Translations under genes and position numbers: made by a program
Part shown: in pieces, positions 7,900-17,781 of the stretch
Layout: each line of letters starts with the position of its first letter
Position numbering within the stretch: the stretch's first letter is position 1
The notes under the pieces: model-generated
Seen by the model: the letters and a program-made list of their open reading frames with translations, nothing else
Told to the model about the DNA's origin: nothing
Databases searched by the model: none
Assembly: GCA_902558075.1 (NCBI GenBank)
Contig: CACECO010000013.1
Coordinates: 1-32,716 of the forward strand
Source of the DNA: an uncultured Litorivicinus sp.
GTDB lineage: Bacteria; Pseudomonadota; Gammaproteobacteria; Pseudomonadales; Litorivicinaceae
Reading direction: 5' to 3'
Length of the DNA stretch: 32,716 nucleotides

Positions 7900-10124
7900 G
7901 CCGTCCGGATCCGTTTTGCTGTTATAACATTGTGGATACGCTGCACTCGATCAAGAACCTGTGATAGTTGAGATAAGCTATCCACCTCAATCGACAGTTG
8001 CAATCGAGCGGTATTGGCTAACGCGTCAGTCATTGTTTGCATACCAGTTACATTGACCCGTTCGTTCGCAAGGACCGAAGTGATATCCCGTAACAACCCC
8101 TGACGATCATACGCGCTAATCTCAATATCCACTGGATAAGTTTCAACCTGGTTCTCACCCCAGGATACCTCAATGATTCGCTCTGGTGACTCATCACCGA
8201 GACTCAAAAGATTGGAGCAGTCGTCGCGATGAATACTCACACCGCGGGTTTTTGTAATGTAGCCGAAAATGGGATCACCTGGCACTGGGTGGCAGCAAGT
8301 TGCGATCTGCGTTAATAACTTTCCTACACCGCGAATTTGAATCCCGTCGGTTCGTGCTTGGGGCGAAGCCTGCCGTGGCTCTAGATCGAGTTCCCGTTGA
8401 GTCGATCGAGAGAGTCGACTGACAGCACCCACAACCTGCGAGACTCTGACATCGCCGGCGCCGACCGCTGCATATAAGTCATCACTCGATTGCAGATTCA
8501 GGATTCGTGGAACGATCTGTAAATCAAACGAACCAAGCGCAAGTCGCTTAATTTCTGAATCGATTAACTGTTTCCCGGCAGACACATTTTGCTCGCGATC
8601 TAGTTGCTTGAACCAGGCTTGAACCTTGGCTCGAGCACGGGAGGTTTTTAAATAGCCGAGACTTTGATTGAGCCAATCCCGACTGGGTCTCTCTTCACTC
8701 TGTCGCAAGATATCAACCTGATCACCCACTTTGAGTCGGTAAGTCAACGGAACAATCTTGCGATTCACTTTTGCGCCACGACATGAATGGCCGATTTCGG
8801 TGTGCACTTTGTAGGCAAAATCAAGTGGAGTAGATCCAGACGGCAGGTCGACCACATGCCCGTCGCGGGTGAATACGTAAATCCGATCTTCGAGAACCTC
8901 TTGCCGAAGCGCATCGGACAGTTCTCGAAGATCGCCCACTTCATCATGCCAGTCGAGCACCTGCCGCAACCATGCAATCTTTTCTTCATACGCCTCGCCA
9001 CTGATATCGGTATCAGTCCCTTTGTATTTGTAATGCGCGCAGACACCATACTCCGCTTCATCGTGCATTTGCTGTGTCCGGATTTGTACCTCAACAACCT
9101 TTCCTTGGGGCCCGACCACCGCAGTATGGAGCGAGCGATAGCCGTTGGGTTTTGGTGATGCTATGTAGTCATCGAACTCGTGCGGAATACTCTTATATGC
9201 ACCATGCACTAAACCCAGCGCGGCGTAACAATCATGAACAGAATCCACAAGAATTCGAATCGCTCGAACGTCGTAAATTTGCGAGAAATCAACTCGCTTT
9301 CGTTGCATCTTTCGCCAAATTGAAAAAATATGCTTTGCACGCCAAGTGAGATCTGCATGAATTTGCTGGGACGCTAATGTGTCCTGAATCGAATCGACCA
9401 ATTCTTGAATATATCGCTCACGGTCTTCGCGACGTTCAGCAAGCGCCTTAGCAATTTGCTTATAGGCATTTTCTTCGAGATATCGAAATGAGAGATCTTC
9501 CAGCTCCCACTTCAGATGCCCAATCCCAAGACGATGAGCAAGGGGCGCATAAACTTCAGAAACTTCCTGTGCAACCTTGATCCGGCGTGAGTTATCAGCC
9601 GACTTAACCGCACGAATCGCGGCTGTCCGTTCAGCAAGTTTGATCAGTGCCACCCGGACATCATCTATCACCGCAACCAACATCCGTCGGAATGCATCGG
9701 CCTGATTCTCTGCGGCTCCGAAGAATTTTTTTGGCGTGTCTTGACGCGTCTGGCTAATAATCGCCATCTGCTGCACACCCTCAATCAATTTGGCAACCGT
9801 TTTGCCAAAGTCCTGACGTATATCACGCAACTGCAAACGGCCAATCCGGACAGATCGGTAGAGTAATGCAGCAACTAGTGCATCTTCATCAATCGGCATG
9901 GTTGACAGGATATCGGCCATCTCAAGACCAAACCGGTGCGCATCGGGACCCTTCCAATCTTTGGCCATTGCATCTTGAGTCTCAAGCGCTTCGATCAACT
10001 CGATCGCTTTTTGAAGCTTTTTTGTTGATACAAGGTGTGCTTCACGAACAAATCGCTCAGCCCAATTTTCCAACGAAAGATCGGAGTCGAGCTGAATCGG
10101 ATGAAGTTCCCGTGCCTTAACCAC
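7896..10124 (-). CDS. relA: GTP pyrophosphokinase ((p)ppGpp synthetase I)
   Basis: About 742 residues, close to E. coli RelA (744). It makes (p)ppGpp when uncharged tRNA stalls ribosomes. The N-terminal hydrolase region lacks the HD metal residues, as in RelA and unlike SpoT. The synthetase has QIYDVRAIRIL, EFDDYIASPKPNGYRSLHT (around 310-330) and VEVQIRT. A TGS domain follows (about 415-475), then a zinc-finger region with ATCCHP near 609 and a later His and Cys, and a C-terminal ACT domain (about 660-740). I chose the GTG at 10124, which gives MVKARELHPIQ, similar to E. coli; it overlaps the rlmD stop by eight bases. The open frame extends to an ATG at 10196, but that adds 24 unrelated residues inside rlmD. 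Confidence 0.96.
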   Translation of the reverse strand: MVKARELHPIQLDSDLSLENWAERFVREAHLVSTKKLQKAIELIEALETQDAMAKDWKGPDAHRFGLEMADILSTMPIDEDALVAALLYRSVRIGRLQLRDIRQDFGKTVAKLIEGVQQMAIISQTRQDTPKKFFGAAENQADAFRRMLVAVIDDVRVALIKLAERTAAIRAVKSADNSRRIKVAQEVSEVYAPLAHRLGIGHLKWELEDLSFRYLEENAYKQIAKALAERREDRERYIQELVDSIQDTLASQQIHADLTWRAKHIFSIWRKMQRKRVDFSQIYDVRAIRILVDSVHDCYAALGLVHGAYKSIPHEFDDYIASPKPNGYRSLHTAVVGPQGKVVEVQIRTQQMHDEAEYGVCAHYKYKGTDTDISGEAYEEKIAWLRQVLDWHDEVGDLRELSDALRQEVLEDRIYVFTRDGHVVDLPSGSTPLDFAYKVHTEIGHSCRGAKVNRKIVPLTYRLKVGDQVDILRQSEERPSRDWLNQSLGYLKTSRARAKVQAWFKQLDREQNVSAGKQLIDSEIKRLALGSFDLQIVPRILNLQSSDDLYAAVGAGDVRVSQVVGAVSRLSRSTQRELDLEPRQASPQARTDGIQIRGVGKLLTQIATCCHPVPGDPIFGYITKTRGVSIHRDDCSNLLSLGDESPERIIEVSWGENQVETYPVDIEISAYDRQGLLRDITSVLANERVNVTGMQTMTDALANTARLQLSIEVDSLSQLSQVLDRVQRIHNVITAKRIRTA

Positions 10125-11475
10125 TCGCTGCCCGCTTAACAAACAGCGCCATAGATTCGACGTGTGCAGTCTGTGGAAACATATCCACGATTCCAATATG
10201 CGTCATCGAAAAGCCACGATCAATCAATATTCGTGCATCTCTTGCAAACGTTGCCAGATTACATGACACATAAAGCACACGCGCGATATTTTTCAGTGGT
10301 AATGCTTCAAGCACTTCTTTCGCACCTGAGCGTGGAGGGTCAACAATCAGCGTATCCCATGATTCCTTAAAAAACTGCTGTTCCGCGATCGGCTGCGTCA
10401 AATCGAAGGCAACCGCTGATACATTGTCCAACGAGTTATGGCGCGCATTGTGAAGAACCCTCTCGACCATTGTCTTCGAAACCTCAACCCCTACCACTGA
10501 GGCACACCGTGTTGCGACTGCGAGCGTAAAGTTACCGAGACCACAAAATAAGTCCAATACTCGTTCGGTTCCCTTGAGTTCGAGAAGATCGACGGCCTGC
10601 ACTATCATTTTCCGGTTCATCGCCGCGTTGACTTGCGTGAAATCTGTCACCGCAAACTGATACTCAAGACCGTACTCGCCAATGCGGTATGCGAGCCGTT
10701 CTGGCCCTTTAGAGGGCCAGAGTCGCGCAATTGTGTCAGGGCCCTTAGGTTGCAAATAGACATGCCATCCGGTCTGCTGACCAAGCGTCGACAAGGTGAT
10801 CAAATCAGCCTCACAAAGCGCGTCGAGATGTCGAATAACGATGGCTAAGGTGTCATCACCTGCAGCAACCTCCACTTGTGGAATGCAATCAGGTTGAGAG
10901 AGTGAGGCAATCGTTGATTCCAATAAAGCCACGGATTGACCAATCCGTTGATCCAATACGGGACAGCCGTCAATATCTGCGATGAGATTTGAGCCTTTTT
11001 CCCGAAAGCCAATCAATACACGATCTTTTGCATGCACCCAACGAACCCCTAGCCGCGCGCGCCGGCGGTACCCTAGCGTTGGCCCTCGCAGTGTTGGGAG
11101 TTTTTCGACTCGATCGAGTGAGACACCTTCACGTATCATTAACTCATCAAGCGTTTTCGATTTGTGAACAAGCTGCGCTGCATGGGGAATATGCTGAAGT
11201 GAGCAACCACCACAAATCTCAGCATGTCGACATGTCGGCTGACCACGTTCCGGCGATGGAACCAAAACCGCTAGCGCGATCCCTTCGGCGGTCCGTGACG
11301 ATTTATGAGTTACTCGAACGGTGACAAGTTCCCCAGGCAGCGCACCATCCACAAACATTATCCGCTCACCCCACTGCACCAAACCACGGCCTTCGTGTGA
11401 GAGCTTATCGATTCGAATCGGAAAGTCAGGTGTTTGTTTACGACGTGGGGCGCGTTTTCGTGTACGTTGATTCAT
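10117..11475 (-). CDS. rlmD: 23S rRNA (uracil(1939)-C(5))-methyltransferase RlmD
   Basis: A 452-residue SAM-dependent enzyme that methylates U1939 of 23S rRNA (formerly RumA). An N-terminal basic stretch and TRAM domain (about 15-75) precede iron-sulfur cysteines C82, C88, C91 and C171, which match the E. coli spacing closely. The SAM-binding loop is VLDLFCGLGNFTL (306-318). The catalytic cysteine is C405 in YVSCNLATF, and VDPPRSG is present. Its ATG overlaps the cysM stop by four bases and its stop overlaps relA. The order cysM-rlmD-relA-mazG is that of Pseudomonas; E. coli has rlmD-relA-mazG with barA next to it. Confidence 0.96.
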   Translation of the reverse strand: MNQRTRKRAPRRKQTPDFPIRIDKLSHEGRGLVQWGERIMFVDGALPGELVTVRVTHKSSRTAEGIALAVLVPSPERGQPTCRHAEICGGCSLQHIPHAAQLVHKSKTLDELMIREGVSLDRVEKLPTLRGPTLGYRRRARLGVRWVHAKDRVLIGFREKGSNLIADIDGCPVLDQRIGQSVALLESTIASLSQPDCIPQVEVAAGDDTLAIVIRHLDALCEADLITLSTLGQQTGWHVYLQPKGPDTIARLWPSKGPERLAYRIGEYGLEYQFAVTDFTQVNAAMNRKMIVQAVDLLELKGTERVLDLFCGLGNFTLAVATRCASVVGVEVSKTMVERVLHNARHNSLDNVSAVAFDLTQPIAEQQFFKESWDTLIVDPPRSGAKEVLEALPLKNIARVLYVSCNLATFARDARILIDRGFSMTHIGIVDMFPQTAHVESMALFVKRAASG

Positions 11476-12368
11476 CGGGGGAAGAGGTCCGTCGACAGAT
11501 AGCGGTCGCCACGATCACAAACAATACAAACCACCACACCGTGAATCAGCTCACGTGCGACGCGCAATGCACCAGAAACCGCTCCACCAGCGCTGACACC
11601 ACAGAAAATTCCTTCTTGGACAGCGAGCTGTCTGGCCATGTCTTCCGCGTCTTTCTGATCGATATCCAAGGTGACATCAACGCGCGATGGATCGAAGATT
11701 TCTGGACGGTACTCAATCGGCCAACGACGAATCCCCGCGATCTTTGAACCATCACTCGGTTGTAGACCAATTATCTTTATGTTGGGATTTTGTTCTTTCA
11801 AATACCGAGAGACACCCATGATGGTACCTGTGGTCCCCATCGCGCTCACAAAGTGAGTGATGTTACCGTCGGTATCCTTCCAAATTTCGGGACCGGTCGT
11901 CTCATAATGCGCACGTGGGCAATCCGGGTTCGCAAACTGGTTCAACACGCGTCCTTCTCTGTCGGTTTCCATTTGTAAGGCCAGATCGCGGGCACCCTCC
12001 ATGCCCTCTTTTTCAGAGACCAGAATGAGTTCCGCGCCATAGGCAGTCATCGCACGCTTTCGTTCGTCAGAGAGGTTATCCGGCATAATCAAGGTCATCC
12101 GATAACCAAGAATGGCACCGACCATTGCAAGCGCGATTCCTGTGTTACCACTGGTTGCTTCGATCAAGTGATCACCAGGTTGAATCTCACCACGCTCCTG
12201 TGCGCCCTGAATCATGTAGAAAGCAGCTCGATCTTTGACCGAGCCCGCAGGGTTATCGCCCTCCATTTTGCAAAGCACAGTCACTTGGGGTGGCAGACCT
12301 GCGTTGAGACGCTGGAGCCGCACAAGGGGGGTGTGGCCGAGTGTTGATTCAATGGTTGGATAATGCAC
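11472..12368 (-). CDS. cysM: Cysteine synthase B (O-acetylserine sulfhydrylase CysM)
   Basis: A PLP enzyme of about 298 residues that makes cysteine from O-acetylserine and sulfide or thiosulfate. The PLP lysine is K45 in NPAGSVKDRA; the phosphate-binding loops are SGNTG (73-77) and GTTGTIMG. The CysM rather than CysK type is shown by QPSDGSKIAGIRRWP and by PDNLSDERKRAMTAYGAEL. I chose the GTG at 12368 because a perfect AGGAGGT lies five bases upstream and the resulting start (VHYPTIESTLGHTPLVRLQRL) matches the family; an ATG at 12401 would lie before that ribosome site. cysB, the activator of cysteine genes, is in the same window but about 9.6 kb away. Confidence 0.95.
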   Translation of the reverse strand: MHYPTIESTLGHTPLVRLQRLNAGLPPQVTVLCKMEGDNPAGSVKDRAAFYMIQGAQERGEIQPGDHLIEATSGNTGIALAMVGAILGYRMTLIMPDNLSDERKRAMTAYGAELILVSEKEGMEGARDLALQMETDREGRVLNQFANPDCPRAHYETTGPEIWKDTDGNITHFVSAMGTTGTIMGVSRYLKEQNPNIKIIGLQPSDGSKIAGIRRWPIEYRPEIFDPSRVDVTLDIDQKDAEDMARQLAVQEGIFCGVSAGGAVSGALRVARELIHGVVVCIVCDRGDRYLSTDLFPR

Positions 12369-12424
12369 GTGGACCTCCTGTGGCGCGATAGAATACCGCA
12401 CTCAGCGAGCGAAGGCTTCAAGGA

Positions 12425-12880
12425 TCAGTCAAATGCAAGAGGCTGCCTGAAGTACCTTTCGTAATGTCCCTCCGAAACCGCCAAATATTCAGAATTCATC
12501 GCATTCCAGATTTCGCTGTAAGATAAGGCCTCCGCTTCTGAGTTTTTCGATAAACCGAGGTCCGCCAATCGGGCAAATTGACCACGCGTCTGCCGAAATA
12601 GATCATAGGCCCAACATTCAGGAGGTTGATCTCTCCGATATCGCAGACTGTGACTGTCGAGAACGTTTTGAAGCAGTTGCGCATCAGTTACCAACACATA
12701 TCGACTCACCACCCCCAACATTAATTGAGTCAACCTCGAGAGCACCGCGGATTTTTGCTGATTGTCGTAACGATTCCAATCCACAATTTCGTGGGCAAAA
12801 CGCTTACAGCCCCGGCAGACGGAATCGCCATAGGTTGTCGAACAAAGCCCTACGCAGGGGGTCGGTACGCGCGTTTGCAT
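12425..12880 (-). CDS. DUF1289 domain-containing protein
   Basis: About 151 residues. The N-terminal part is a DUF1289 domain: PCVGLCSTTYGDSVCRGCKR followed by FAHEIVDWNRYDNQQKSAVLSRL, with four cysteines in a CxxxC...CxxC arrangement that suggests a small metal site. The remaining 100 residues are helical-looking and carry no motif I recognise. I chose ATG 12880, since the cysteine motif then begins a few residues in; a GTG ten codons earlier is possible. It is 56 bases upstream of cysM on the same strand and may be co-transcribed. Function is unknown. Divergent from gap. Confidence 0.82.
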   Translation of the reverse strand: MQTRVPTPCVGLCSTTYGDSVCRGCKRFAHEIVDWNRYDNQQKSAVLSRLTQLMLGVVSRYVLVTDAQLLQNVLDSHSLRYRRDQPPECWAYDLFRQTRGQFARLADLGLSKNSEAEALSYSEIWNAMNSEYLAVSEGHYERYFRQPLAFD

Positions 12881-12967
12881 GATAAAGATTGGCCTCTGAG
12901 ATGGTACCACTTATACAAATTAGGCCTTTGGAAAAAAAAACAATCGTGCGCTACGCAAAAAAAATTT

Positions 12968-12993
12968 ACGACTAAACATTATAATTCAGTCGT
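12968..12993 (+). promoter_or_regulatory. Possible gap promoter with inverted repeat around the -10
   Basis: The very AT-rich DNA before gap has a perfect TATAAT at 12980-12985. It lies within a 6-bp inverted repeat ACGACT (12968-12973) and AGTCGT (12988-12993). No good -35 is visible at 16-18 bases, so either the promoter is activator-dependent or the -10 is elsewhere. An operator bound by a repressor over the -10 is an inference. Confidence 0.35.
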
Positions 12994-13078
12994 TTTAAAA
13001 GCGTTTTTCCGAAATTAGTTGATGTTACAACATTCAAGACTCCACAATCATGGTCCAAATAATGAAGGAGGACACACG

Positions 13079-14530
13079 ATGTCACTGGATCTTCTCAATG
13101 AGTCCATGGAGGACTGGAACAGTAAAGTCTCTGCTGCCGAAGAAATGATGCCAATCATTGGTCGTCTTTTCCGCGAAAAAGCGATCGAAACGTCGATTTT
13201 CGGACGACTACTCAATAACCGTACGGTCATCAATATCATCAAGTGTTGTCGTTTTGCACGCCAAGTCGAAAACGAAGAACTGTCTTCTGAAGAAGCCCGT
13301 GATGTCCTGCTTGAAATCGCTAAGCTAGACCTAAATCCATGCCACGTTGATATCGGAAAATTGGCTGTCAATTTCCGCCGACTTAGCGCTGGACGAGACC
13401 TTGGAGCCTACGTCGCCGACGAACTCGAGGGGGCCACCGGAGAAGCGCCTGCAGGCGATGTTAAAACAGACATTGTTCTCTACGGATTTGGACGAATCGG
13501 TCGGTTGCTTGCCCGCGAGTTGATTGCGAAATCGGGTTCTAAAGAGGCCATTCGCCTCCGTGCGATTGTGATCCGCAAGAATGGCGATAACGATCTGATG
13601 AAACGTGCGAGCCTCTTACGAAGAGACTCAGTACATGGCTCATTTGATGGAACCATCGCTGTTGACCATGACAGTAATGCCATTATCGCGAACGGACAGC
13701 GCATCCAGGTGATTTATGCATCAAGCCCTTCCGAAGTGGATTACACCGCATACGGTATCGAAAACGCATTAGTTGTCGACAACACAGGTAAATGGCGGGA
13801 TCGCGAAGGTTTGTCGCAACATTTGCAGTCCAAGGGTGCGAGCCGGGTACTTCTGACAGCACCAGGTAAGGGTGATTTGAGGAATATCGTCCATGGCGTC
13901 AACCATGACGAAATTACAGATGCGGATGCGATTGTGTCTGCAGCCAGCTGCACGACCAACGCAATCACGCCAGTCTTGGCAGCAATTGACGAGAAGTACG
14001 GAATACAAAACGGACACGTAGAAACAGTGCACAGTTACACCAACGACCAGAACTTGATCGATAATTTCCATTCGGGTGATCGGCGTGGTCGGGCCGCGGC
14101 CTTGAACATGGTGATCACAGAAACAGGCGCTGCTAAAGCCGTTGCTAAAGCATTGCCTAATTTAAGAGGCAAACTCACCGGTAACGCAATCCGTGTTCCA
14201 ACACCAAACGTCTCGATGGCGATTTTGAAACTGAATCTGGATAAGCCTGTTGAAAAAAATGAGTTAAACGATTATCTGCGCCAAGTAGCAATCCATTCGA
14301 AATTGCAAAAACAAATCGACTACTCTAATTCGCCGGAAGCTGTAAGTACTGACTTTGTAGGATCACGCGCCGCCGGCATCGTTGACGGCCTTGCGACCAT
14401 TGCGGCCGGAAATAATAGCTGTGTTGTTTATGTTTGGTACGACAATGAGTACGGCTACAGTTGCCAGGTCATTCGTTGTTTACGACAGATGACCAAGGCA
14501 ACACTGCCAGCTTTCCCAATCGAGAACTGA
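13079..14530 (+). CDS. gap: Glyceraldehyde-3-phosphate dehydrogenase, long form with N-terminal extension
   Basis: A 483-residue protein, about 150 longer than ordinary GAPDH. The extra N-terminal 130 residues are mostly helical. The NAD-binding fold starts at YGFGRIGR (136-141 for GFGRIG). The active-site cysteine is C291 in SAASCTTNAITP, followed by the typical SYTNDQNLIDN and RRGRAAALNMV segments. Long GAPDHs of this kind are known in Pseudomonas and other gammaproteobacteria. The ATG at 13079 is set by AAGGAGG seven bases upstream. An earlier in-frame ATG at 13019 would add residues with no ribosome site. Whether it acts in glycolysis or gluconeogenesis cannot be read here, but acnB and ppsA nearby fit growth on organic acids. 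Confidence 0.92.
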   Translation: MSLDLLNESMEDWNSKVSAAEEMMPIIGRLFREKAIETSIFGRLLNNRTVINIIKCCRFARQVENEELSSEEARDVLLEIAKLDLNPCHVDIGKLAVNFRRLSAGRDLGAYVADELEGATGEAPAGDVKTDIVLYGFGRIGRLLARELIAKSGSKEAIRLRAIVIRKNGDNDLMKRASLLRRDSVHGSFDGTIAVDHDSNAIIANGQRIQVIYASSPSEVDYTAYGIENALVVDNTGKWRDREGLSQHLQSKGASRVLLTAPGKGDLRNIVHGVNHDEITDADAIVSAASCTTNAITPVLAAIDEKYGIQNGHVETVHSYTNDQNLIDNFHSGDRRGRAAALNMVITETGAAKAVAKALPNLRGKLTGNAIRVPTPNVSMAILKLNLDKPVEKNELNDYLRQVAIHSKLQKQIDYSNSPEAVSTDFVGSRAAGIVDGLATIAAGNNSCVVYVWYDNEYGYSCQVIRCLRQMTKATLPAFPIEN

Positions 14531-14537
14531 CCCACAC

Positions 14538-14580
14538 GAAATCTGCGACCAAGGACGGAGGCAGATTTCTCGAATTTTTT
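14538..14580 (+). terminator. Intrinsic terminator after gap
   Basis: A perfect 9-bp stem, GAAATCTGC (14538-14546) with GCAGATTTC (14561-14569), encloses a 14-base loop and is followed after five bases by six T. It lies eight bases after the gap stop, so gap and acnB are probably separate transcripts. Confidence 0.75.
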
Positions 14581-14670
14581 GTTACACTCCCGCCTCCAAG
14601 AGCGCTGTGAATCGGTTCCCAAAAGGATCCACCCACCGCGTTCAACTCAATCTGAACAAGGACAATGATT

Positions 14671-17238
14671 GTGCTGACAGAATATCGCAAACATGTCGAG
14701 GAGCGTGCTGCTGAAGGTATCGTGCCAAAACCCCTGAACGCGGACCAAGTTGCCGAACTGGTAGAACTTCTGAAACAGCCACCTGCTGGCGAAGAGACCC
14801 TTTTACTGGATTTACTAACAAACCGCTCTCCAGCAGGTGTTGATGAGGCGGCTTACGTCAAAGCGGCGTTCCTGACTGACGTTGCAAAAGGCAACACTGC
14901 TTGCGCTCTGATTTCACGTGTTGAGGCAACACGCCTTCTCGGAACCATGCTAGGTGGCTATAACATCCCTCCACTGGTTGAATTGCTTGACGATTCAGAA
15001 GTCGGAAAAACATCCGCAGAAGCGCTCAAGAGCACTTTGTTGATGTTTGATGCGTTCCACGATGTCGAAGAAAAGCGTCAAGCAGGCAATACATTGGCGC
15101 AAGAAGTCATGGAATCCTGGGCGAACGCAGAATGGTTTTTGAATAAACCTGAAGTACCTGCTGAAATTCGAGTCACTGTATACAAGGTCCCTGGTGAAAC
15201 AAATACTGATGATTTGTCTCCAGCGGTTGATGCTTGGAGCCGCCCAGATATCCCATTACACGCACAGACAATGCTTAAATCGCGTATGGATAAACCTCTC
15301 GAAACAATAGCAGAGTTGAAGAAAAAAGGTCACCCACTCGCTTATGTTGGCGATGTGGTTGGAACGGGTTCTTCACGCAAGTCAGCCACAAACTCAGTCC
15401 TTTGGCACATGGGCGATAACATTCCATTTGTACCGAATAAGCGTGCTGGTGGCGTCTGTATTGGCGGAAAAATCGCACCGATCTTCTTCAATACAATGGA
15501 AGATGCTGGCGCCTTACCAGTTGAATGTGACGTCACACAAATGAATACAGGCGACGTCATTGTCGTCAAACCCTATAAGGGCGTTGTCACAAACGAACAG
15601 GGCGTAACTATTGCCGAATTTAAATTTAAGAGTGACGTCATTCTTGACGAAGTTCGCGCAGGTGGCCGAATCCCGTTAATTGTTGGCCGTGGTCTCACTC
15701 TGCGCGCACGTGATGCGCTCGGACTTGGAGCAGCTGACTGCTTCAGAACACCGAAGGCTCCAGTTGACTCAGATCAAGGTTTCACACTGGCTCAAAAGAT
15801 GGTCGGCAAAGCATGCGGTGTTGAAGGCGTGCGCGCAGGCACATATTGCGAGCCTCGCATGACGACGGTAGGCTCACAGGATACGACGGGGCCAATGACT
15901 CGTGACGAACTGAAGGAGCTCGCATGTCTTGGTTTCCAAGCGGATCTAACAATGCAGTCGTTCTGTCACACAGCGGCTTATCCAAAGCCAGTTGACGTGG
16001 ATACCCAGCACACACTGCCGGACTTCATCATGAACCGTGGCGGTGTTTCTCTGCGTCCTGGTGACGGGATCATCCATTCATGGTTGAACCGGATGTTGTT
16101 GCCAGACACCGTTGGTACGGGCGGCGACTCACATACACGCTTCCCAATCGGTATCTCATTCCCTGGTGGCTCAGGTCTTGTGGCATTTGCTGCAGCAACA
16201 GGAGTCATGCCATTGGATATGCCTGAGTCGGTATTGGTGCGCTTTAAAGGACAAATGCAGCCGGGCATCACACTCCGCGATCTGGTCAACGCAATTCCTT
16301 ATGCAGCTATTCAACGTGGTTTACTTACTGTCGGTAAAGAAGGTAAGAAAAACTGCTTCTCAGGCCGAGTGCTCGAAATTGAAGGTTTGCCAACATTGAC
16401 CGTTGAGCAAGCATTCGAGCTATCCGATGCATCCGCTGAGCGTTCAGCAGGTGGCTGTACAATTAAGCTAGACGAAGCACCAATTCGTGAATACCTCGCA
16501 TCAAACATCACACTCTTGAAGTGGATGATCGCTGACGGTTATGGTGACGCACGCACAATCGCACGCCGTATCCAAGCAATGGAGGCATGGCTTGAAAATC
16601 CGAAACTCCTCGAAGCTGATGCTGATGCCAAATACGCTGAAACCATTGAAATTGATCTCAACGAAATTAAAGAGCCACTACTGGCTTGCCCGAACGATCC
16701 AGATGATGTGAAACCACTGTCTGAGGTGCAGGGCACTGGCGTTGATGAAGTCTTCATCGGGTCGTGTATGACTAATATCGGGCACTACCGTGCCGCTGGC
16801 GAACTGCTGAAGAAAACGGAATCGATTCCAACACGGTTGTGGATTGCTCCACCAACACGGATGGATGAGCATCAGCTCATGGAAGAAGGTTACTACTCAA
16901 TTTTCGGCAAAGCGGGCGCTCGAACAGAGATGCCCGGATGCTCGCTCTGTATGGGTAACCAGGCACGAGTTGCTGATAATTCAACTGTTGTTTCAACATC
17001 AACCCGGAACTTTCCGAATCGTCTTGGTACGGGGGCAAATGTTTTCTTGGCAAGTGCTGAGCTCGCTGCAGTCGCGTCCATCATCGGTAAATTACCGACT
17101 GTTGCAGAGTACATGGAGTTTGCCAAAGACATCGACTCGATGGCTAACAACATCTACCGTTACATGAATTTCCATCAAATTGCGGAATTCCAAGCAAAAG
17201 CTAAGGAAGCGAATATCCCCGTAACAGAGATTGCTTAA
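14671..17238 (+). CDS. acnB: Bifunctional aconitate hydratase 2 / 2-methylisocitrate dehydratase
   Basis: An 855-residue TCA-cycle enzyme isomerising citrate and isocitrate; AcnB also acts in the methylcitrate cycle, and its apo form binds mRNA. Domain order is AcnB-type, with the HEAT-like domain first ([19 protein letters not shown]), then the swivel domain ([10 protein letters not shown]), then the catalytic core. The [4Fe-4S] ligands are C699 ([11 protein letters not shown]), C757 and C760 ([10 protein letters not shown]). I chose the GTG at 14671: AAGGA lies eight to nine bases upstream and the start MLTEYRKHV matches E. coli; an ATG two codons earlier is too close to the ribosome site. 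The stop codon lies inside an 8-bp hairpin (17230-17248). Confidence 0.97.
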   Translation: MLTEYRKHVEERAAEGIVPKPLNADQVAELVELLKQPPAGEETLLLDLLTNRSPAGVDEAAYVKAAFLTDVAKGNTACALISRVEATRLLGTMLGGYNIPPLVELLDDSEVGKTSAEALKSTLLMFDAFHDVEEKRQAGNTLAQEVMESWANAEWFLNKPEVPAEIRVTVYKVPGETNTDDLSPAVDAWSRPDIPLHAQTMLKSRMDKPLETIAELKKKGHPLAYVGDVVGTGSSRKSATNSVLWHMGDNIPFVPNKRAGGVCIGGKIAPIFFNTMEDAGALPVECDVTQMNTGDVIVVKPYKGVVTNEQGVTIAEFKFKSDVILDEVRAGGRIPLIVGRGLTLRARDALGLGAADCFRTPKAPVDSDQGFTLAQKMVGKACGVEGVRAGTYCEPRMTTVGSQDTTGPMTRDELKELACLGFQADLTMQSFCHTAAYPKPVDVDTQHTLPDFIMNRGGVSLRPGDGIIHSWLNRMLLPDTVGTGGDSHTRFPIGISFPGGSGLVAFAAATGVMPLDMPESVLVRFKGQMQPGITLRDLVNAIPYAAIQRGLLTVGKEGKKNCFSGRVLEIEGLPTLTVEQAFELSDASAERSAGGCTIKLDEAPIREYLASNITLLKWMIADGYGDARTIARRIQAMEAWLENPKLLEADADAKYAETIEIDLNEIKEPLLACPNDPDDVKPLSEVQGTGVDEVFIGSCMTNIGHYRAAGELLKKTESIPTRLWIAPPTRMDEHQLMEEGYYSIFGKAGARTEMPGCSLCMGNQARVADNSTVVSTSTRNFPNRLGTGANVFLASAELAAVASIIGKLPTVAEYMEFAKDIDSMANNIYRYMNFHQIAEFQAKAKEANIPVTEIA

Positions 17239-17290
17239 ACTAAGCAATAAAAAACTTCGGCGAAATAGGTGTCAGGGATCTTTTATGTCT

Positions 17291-17781
17291 TCAATTTGCG
17301 TGTTTTAAACGTCGAGAGCGACAGGTTACAAAACAATCGTTGTTGTCAGATACAATACAAACGCGAGGATGGATTGTGACACCTGCGAAGGTCATCAGAA
17401 TATAAGCATTACCAATCCCCTTCTTTTCTGTCTTCATCGGATATATTGCGAGCGCTTGAACACCAAGATCCATCGCACCAAGCTCCTCCATATCGTGAAT
17501 TGAGCCATAAATCACGAAACCCACCCAACATTAGCTAGGGCATTGGCAACAATCATGTCACCGAGTAATGCCGGCCGCAGCCAACCGCTACCATCAATAA
17601 CCAACACGCGTTTGTTTCCGGCGGTGCCTGCTAATTGCTTTACTTTGAAGTTGACTTTAACACGTTTCTCGGTGACGGCTTCACCATAAAATTGTTGACG
17701 ACCACCAAAGTAAGTGAATAACGGCTCGAGGCCGGCGATTCTGCCTTCGTATGGATCAAATAAATCCGAGGTAGATTTCAT
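17291..17781 (-). pseudogene. rraA: rraA (regulator of ribonuclease activity A), frameshifted
   Basis: Two overlapping frames together make one RraA. The first (17781 to 17512) starts [20 protein letters not shown] and runs through LFTYFGGRQQF, RVLVIDGSGWLRPALLGD and ALANVGW. The second (from about 17520) continues GFVIYGSIHDMEELGAMDLG, VQALAIYP and FAGVTIHP. The break is at 17520-17522, where CCC (GGG on the coding strand) needs one more base: restoring it gives NVGWGFVIYG. The last 20 residues (CFVTCRSRRLKHAN) also depart from the family. RraA binds RNase E and modulates mRNA decay. The ATG shares one base with the ppsA stop, so it was translationally coupled. A sequencing error in the G-run is possible. 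Confidence 0.8.

Noticed and set aside
14581-14588. GTTACACT as the acnB promoter -10
   Set aside because: No -35 lies at 16-18 bases, since that stretch is the gap terminator stem.
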